The notes beneath the pieces were generated by a model. The model made no database searches and had not been told where the DNA came from. It was given only the letters and a program-made list of their open reading frames with translations. A stretch of DNA of 64,000 nt. Source: Sphingobacteriales bacterium UTBCD1. Its GTDB lineage: Bacteria; Bacteroidota; Bacteroidia; Chitinophagales; Chitinophagaceae. How positions within the stretch are numbered: position 1 is the first letter of the stretch; each line of letters opens with the position of its first letter. This document shows, one piece after another, positions 60,732 to 64,000 of the stretch. The position numbers and the translations under genes were made by a program. The stretch spans positions 1 to 64,000 of the forward strand of contig MWTC01000003.1 in NCBI GenBank assembly GCA_002066995.1, given 5' to 3'.

Positions 60732-61490
60732 ATGAAAAAAATCTTTTTCCTGTCCGTACTGTTATCTTCCCAACAGATCTTTGCACAGGGTGACCCGAAA
60801 GCAACAGAAGTGTGGAGCCCGGTTCCGAAAGTCGTGACTCCCGGAAAGTATTTTGCCGATGCTCCGTCTGATGCCATTGTTTTATTTGACGGGAAAAACC
60901 TGGACCAGTGGGAATCTGTCAAAGACAGCACCAAGGAAGCCGGATGGAAAGTTGCCGGTGGCATCATGACGGTTGACAAAACAAAAGGAAACATCCGCAC
61001 CAAAAGGAATTTCATGGATTACCAGTTGCATCTTGAATACCGGATACCAAAAAACATTACAGGTACCGGCCAGGCAAGAGGGAACAGCGGCGTATTCCTT
61101 GCTTCCACAGGCCAGGGCGATGCAGGTTATGAAATTCAGATCCTCGACAGCTATAACAATGAAACATATGTGAACGGCCAGGCAGCCAGTGTGTATAAAC
61201 AATATCCGCCGCTGGTGAATGCATGTAAAAAGCCGGGCGAGTGGCAGACTTACGATATCGTATGGACCGCACCACGTTTCAATGAGGATAAAAGCCTGAA
61301 GAGCCCGGCAAGGGTCACCGTCTTTCAAAACGGAGTGCTGGTGCAAAACAATGTGGAGCTTAAGGGCCCTACCCTGTACATCGGAACACCGAAGTACACG
61401 GCACATGGGGCATCGCCGATAAAGCTGCAGGCACATGGCGATGACAGCGCTCCGATCAGCTTTAGGAATATATGGGTGAGGGAGCTTTAA
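60732..61490 (+). CDS. DUF1080 (3-keto-disaccharide hydrolase-like) exported protein
   Basis: 252 residues. Signal peptide (FLSVLLSSQQIFAQ). DUF1080 concanavalin-like fold: AIVLFDGKNLDQWE, GGIMTVDKTKGNIRTKRNF, ARGNSGVFLASTGQGDAGYE, LQAHGDDSAPISFRNIWVREL. The family includes 3-keto-glycoside hydrolases. Last gene of the msrC-acyP run. Confidence 0.94.
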   Translation: MKKIFFLSVLLSSQQIFAQGDPKATEVWSPVPKVVTPGKYFADAPSDAIVLFDGKNLDQWESVKDSTKEAGWKVAGGIMTVDKTKGNIRTKRNFMDYQLHLEYRIPKNITGTGQARGNSGVFLASTGQGDAGYEIQILDSYNNETYVNGQAASVYKQYPPLVNACKKPGEWQTYDIVWTAPRFNEDKSLKSPARVTVFQNGVLVQNNVELKGPTLYIGTPKYTAHGASPIKLQAHGDDSAPISFRNIWVREL

Positions 61491-61576
61491 CTCATTTCAA
61501 ATTCACAAATGACACTGACGAGGCTCATCCTGATCAACAGATACAATGCATACATTTATTGTTGATTTGAAAACCC

Positions 61577-62407
61577 ATGAAGATAAAGAAGCCGATGTTG
61601 ATCATTCTCATCATTATTGGATCAGTCATTGTGTTGTTCTTTGCAGGAAGAACATACAATGCCGTTCAATTCAGCCATGAGGTGAAAACCCTGTTTTCAC
61701 AATCAGGACAGGTTTCCGGCAAAAAATTCAGCTACACACAGATTCAAAACTTACCGGACCCGGTTCAACGGTATTTCCGTTTTGCCCTGAAAGAAGGCAG
61801 CCCCTACATCAGCTATACAAGATTGAGACATGGAGGTCAATTCAAAACCGGCCCTTCGAAAGACTGGGTGGATATAAAAGGAGAACAATATTTCACCACA
61901 CAGACTCCAGGCTTTATCTGGAAAGGTTCAACGGCTATGTTCACTGCAAAGGATATGTATCTTTCCAACAGGGGCAAGCTGACCGTTTCTTTATTCTCAC
62001 TTTTCAGGATAGCCGGCGGCCAGGGAGAAAAATATGATCAGGGAGAATTGCTCCGCTGGCTGGCAGAAAGCGTATGGTTCCCTACCAACCTGCTGCCCGG
62101 AGATAACCTGCATTGGATGCCGGTTGACAGTACAAGTGCTCAACTCAATTTCACCTATAATAATATTTCTCTCTCTTATCTGGTTTCCTTCGATAACTCC
62201 GGAGCAATCACAGAATTAAAAACAGAGCGGTACATGAATGAAAATGAATTGGAGACCTGGGTGGGAAAGGTTTCCGATTACAAAGAAAAAGAGGGAATGA
62301 TGATCCCTTATGCCATTGAGGCATTATACCAACTAAAGGAAGGTGATTACAGTTACGCAAAATTTCATGTCAATGAAATAGAGTATAATGTTCCTGAAAA
62401 GTATTGA
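61577..62407 (+). CDS. DUF6544 family membrane-anchored protein
   Basis: 276 residues. One N-terminal membrane helix (MLIILIIIGSVIVLFFAG), then the family segment LPDPVQRYFRFALKEGSPYI and a beta-rich domain (GQFKTGPSKDWVDIKGEQYF, FPTNLLPGDNLHWMPVDS). DUF6544 has no assigned function. Single gene, ATG start. Confidence 0.88.
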   Translation: MKIKKPMLIILIIIGSVIVLFFAGRTYNAVQFSHEVKTLFSQSGQVSGKKFSYTQIQNLPDPVQRYFRFALKEGSPYISYTRLRHGGQFKTGPSKDWVDIKGEQYFTTQTPGFIWKGSTAMFTAKDMYLSNRGKLTVSLFSLFRIAGGQGEKYDQGELLRWLAESVWFPTNLLPGDNLHWMPVDSTSAQLNFTYNNISLSYLVSFDNSGAITELKTERYMNENELETWVGKVSDYKEKEGMMIPYAIEALYQLKEGDYSYAKFHVNEIEYNVPEKY

Positions 62408-62531
62408 ACAAGTCAAAGATATGAGAGGAGATTTTTTTTATATTTTCCCCGGTAAAATATTCTTACCGGATAAACACATCATCCTTGCTTACCTTTACCA
62501 CTTTCATTTGATCATTAAAATCTCCTTCTGA

Positions 62532-63800
62532 ATGAAAGTTTTCAAATTCGGCGGAGCCTCCGTTAACAGTATTGAACGAATTCAAAATCTTGCCTCCATT
62601 TTAAAAGAGTTTCCCGGGGAAAAGATCATGGTGGTGATTTCTGCAATGGGCAAAACCACCAATGCATTGGAGAAAGTTGTAGAAGCATTTTACAACAGGG
62701 ACCGGGAAAAAGCATCTCAGTTATTACAAAAGATAAAGTATCAGCATGCCGGTACCGCAAAAGATCTGCTGTCTGTGCATTATATTTCCTGTGAAGCAAA
62801 ACTCATAGAATTTTTTGCAAAAGCCGAATCATTAATCAATGAAAAGCCTGTTCGCCATCATGATTATTATTACGACCAGGTTGTTTGTATCGGCGAACTG
62901 CTTTCCACTTCCATCATCAGCGCCTACCTGGAAGAAACGGGTATCCATAACCACTGGATAGACGTGAGAGAAATTTTTTGCACAGATAATAATTTTCGTG
63001 ATGCCCGGATTGATTGGCACACAACCCAGATGATGATCAGAAAAAAAGTCACTCCCCTGTTTCGAAACACCGATATTGTCCTGACTCAGGGCTTCATCGG
63101 TGCAACAAAAGAAAATGAAAGCACCACATTGGGAAGAGAAGGAAGTGATTATACGGCTGCTGTTTTTGCCAACATGCTGGATGCAAAACAGGTCTTTATC
63201 TGGAAAGATGTGGAAGCGGTGATGAATGCCGATCCCAAACAATTTCCGGATGCGGAACCGATCGCTGAACTAAACTACAACGAAGTGATCGAAATGGCCT
63301 ACTATGGTGCGCAGGTCATTCACCCAAAAACCATCAAACCCTTACAAAATAAAAATATCCCTTTATCCGTAAAATGTTTTTTGCAGCCCTCATTAGCCGG
63401 TACGGTCATTCAGGATCATATCCCGGAAAATTTACCCCCCATCATCGTGCTGAAAGAAAACCAGGTGATGCTCTGCCTGGAAACAAAAGATTTTTCTTTC
63501 ATTGGCGAACATCACCTGATAGGGCTATACAAGATCTTTGAAAAACTGAAAATAAAGCCCAACCTTACACAAAACGCAGCAATAAGTTTTACTGCAGTCC
63601 TGGATGATCATCCCGGGAAAATCGAATTGCTGGTCAAAGAAACATCAGCTCATTTCGGGGTCAGCATCACAAAGGGGTTATCATTACTGACACTGAGGCA
63701 TTATAAAAAGGAATTGTTTGAAAAACTGACTGAACGAAAAAATATTTTACTCAGGCAACAAACGCCTGTGACATTGCAGGTATTAATGGAGGATCAATGA
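62532..63800 (+). CDS. lysC: Aspartate kinase
   Basis: 422 residues. N-terminal kinase domain opening with MKVFKFGGASVNSIERIQ (KFGG-S motif), the ATP and aspartate segments TTLGREGSDYTAAVFANML and WKDVEAVMNADPK, and AYYGAQVIHPKTIKPL. A C-terminal ACT-like region follows (residues about 310-420), so feedback control is likely. Monofunctional, not fused to homoserine dehydrogenase. Supplies lysine, methionine and threonine pathways. Its last 7 nt overlap the convergent TonB-domain gene. Confidence 0.96.
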   Translation: MKVFKFGGASVNSIERIQNLASILKEFPGEKIMVVISAMGKTTNALEKVVEAFYNRDREKASQLLQKIKYQHAGTAKDLLSVHYISCEAKLIEFFAKAESLINEKPVRHHDYYYDQVVCIGELLSTSIISAYLEETGIHNHWIDVREIFCTDNNFRDARIDWHTTQMMIRKKVTPLFRNTDIVLTQGFIGATKENESTTLGREGSDYTAAVFANMLDAKQVFIWKDVEAVMNADPKQFPDAEPIAELNYNEVIEMAYYGAQVIHPKTIKPLQNKNIPLSVKCFLQPSLAGTVIQDHIPENLPPIIVLKENQVMLCLETKDFSFIGEHHLIGLYKIFEKLKIKPNLTQNAAISFTAVLDDHPGKIELLVKETSAHFGVSITKGLSLLTLRHYKKELFEKLTERKNILLRQQTPVTLQVLMEDQ

Positions 63801-64000
63801 ACTGTGGCTTCAACGGTCACCGTCTGCATCATTTTTTTTGCCACCGGTTTTTTATCCAGGATCGCAGGCTCCCAATTGGGCATTTTTTCCATGCGGGTGA
63901 TCAGTTCTTCATTAAAATCTTCATCTTTCATTCCACGGATCACTTTAAAATTTACAGGCACTCCATCCTTATCCACAATAAATTCTACCAGCACATAAGC
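63794..64000 (-). CDS. TonB C-terminal domain protein (partial, cut by window end)
   Basis: Only the last 68 codons are visible. The frame is open to position 64000. VLVEFIVDKDGVPVNFKVIR, then the conserved EELITRMEKMPNWEPAILDKK: the C-terminal domain of energy-transducer TonB-family proteins. The 5' part lies outside the window. Confidence 0.85.
   Translation of the reverse strand, partial: AYVLVEFIVDKDGVPVNFKVIRGMKDEDFNEELITRMEKMPNWEPAILDKKPVAKKMMQTVTVEATVH

Noticed and set aside
62449-62469. CCGGTAA/TTACCGG hairpin after the DUF6544 gene
   Set aside because: Seven-base stem without a T-run on either strand; not enough for a terminator call.

Overview
The window looks like chromosome of a Bacteroidota bacterium, most likely from the Chitinophagales/Sphingobacteriia side. 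Support for this: Bacteroidota-type promoters (TTTG, 19-20 nt, TAnnTTTG) in front of several operons, two secreted proteins ending in type B sorting domains of the type IX secretion system, a GLPGLI-family protein, a DUF6089 outer-membrane protein, many Sec-exported or lipobox-bearing proteins, and few clear Shine-Dalgarno sites. No rRNA or tRNA gene was seen.

Layout. 1-174 is the end of a CRISPR array with 47-nt repeats and 30-nt spacers, type II-C by repeat; the cas genes lie outside. 408-14126 is mixed housekeeping and envelope content: YceI, OsmC, S1/P1 nuclease, gamma-glutamyltransferase, thioredoxin, GH27 alpha-galactosidase, PdxJ, a T9SS cargo protein and a RIC-type Fe-S repair protein. 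14305-22917 (minus strand) is a complete trp operon, trpL-E-G-D-C-F-B-(lipoprotein)-A, followed by a TlpA-like thioredoxin. It starts from a near-leaderless promoter and a transcription attenuator whose 19-residue leader peptide has three consecutive Trp codons. 22937-27131 holds a putative peptidase-like protein, an acetyltransferase, an amidohydrolase, a DUF4160/DUF2442 pair and a PQQ-type dehydrogenase.

27240-32397 is the most striking segment. An AT-rich 4.76-kb insert sits between two 198-bp direct repeats that differ at one base. The repeats are copies of the 5' end of an S9 peptidase gene. The insert carries an XRE regulator, an exported protein with ten cysteines in about 34 residues, a GLPGLI protein and a TonB-receptor-like beta-barrel. 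The intact S9 gene now lies directly downstream of the insert, while the left copy is a 55-codon remnant.

34813-36195 is a DUF2975/DUF2975/XRE module with an operator-like palindrome over its promoter. 36563-47506 (minus strand) is a decorated type I restriction-modification island: half-size HsdS, four-helix-bundle protein, HsdM, GxxExxY protein, full HsdS, RAYT transposase, DUF2188, Fic, HsdR and a YgjP-like metalloprotease. It is full of small repeats: REP-like palindromes inside the RAYT gene, 45-bp flanks around the GxxExxY gene, and a GTGAAAAGTGAAAA family that has even entered the hsdM frame.

47716-64000 is again ordinary chromosome: T9SS cargo, PabB/PabC, an exported phosphoesterase, an M1 aminopeptidase, a GreA-like protein, a PAP2 plus LtaS-like pair, DinB, free-Met-sulfoxide reductase, acylphosphatase, DUF1080, DUF6544, aspartate kinase and a cut-off TonB-domain protein.
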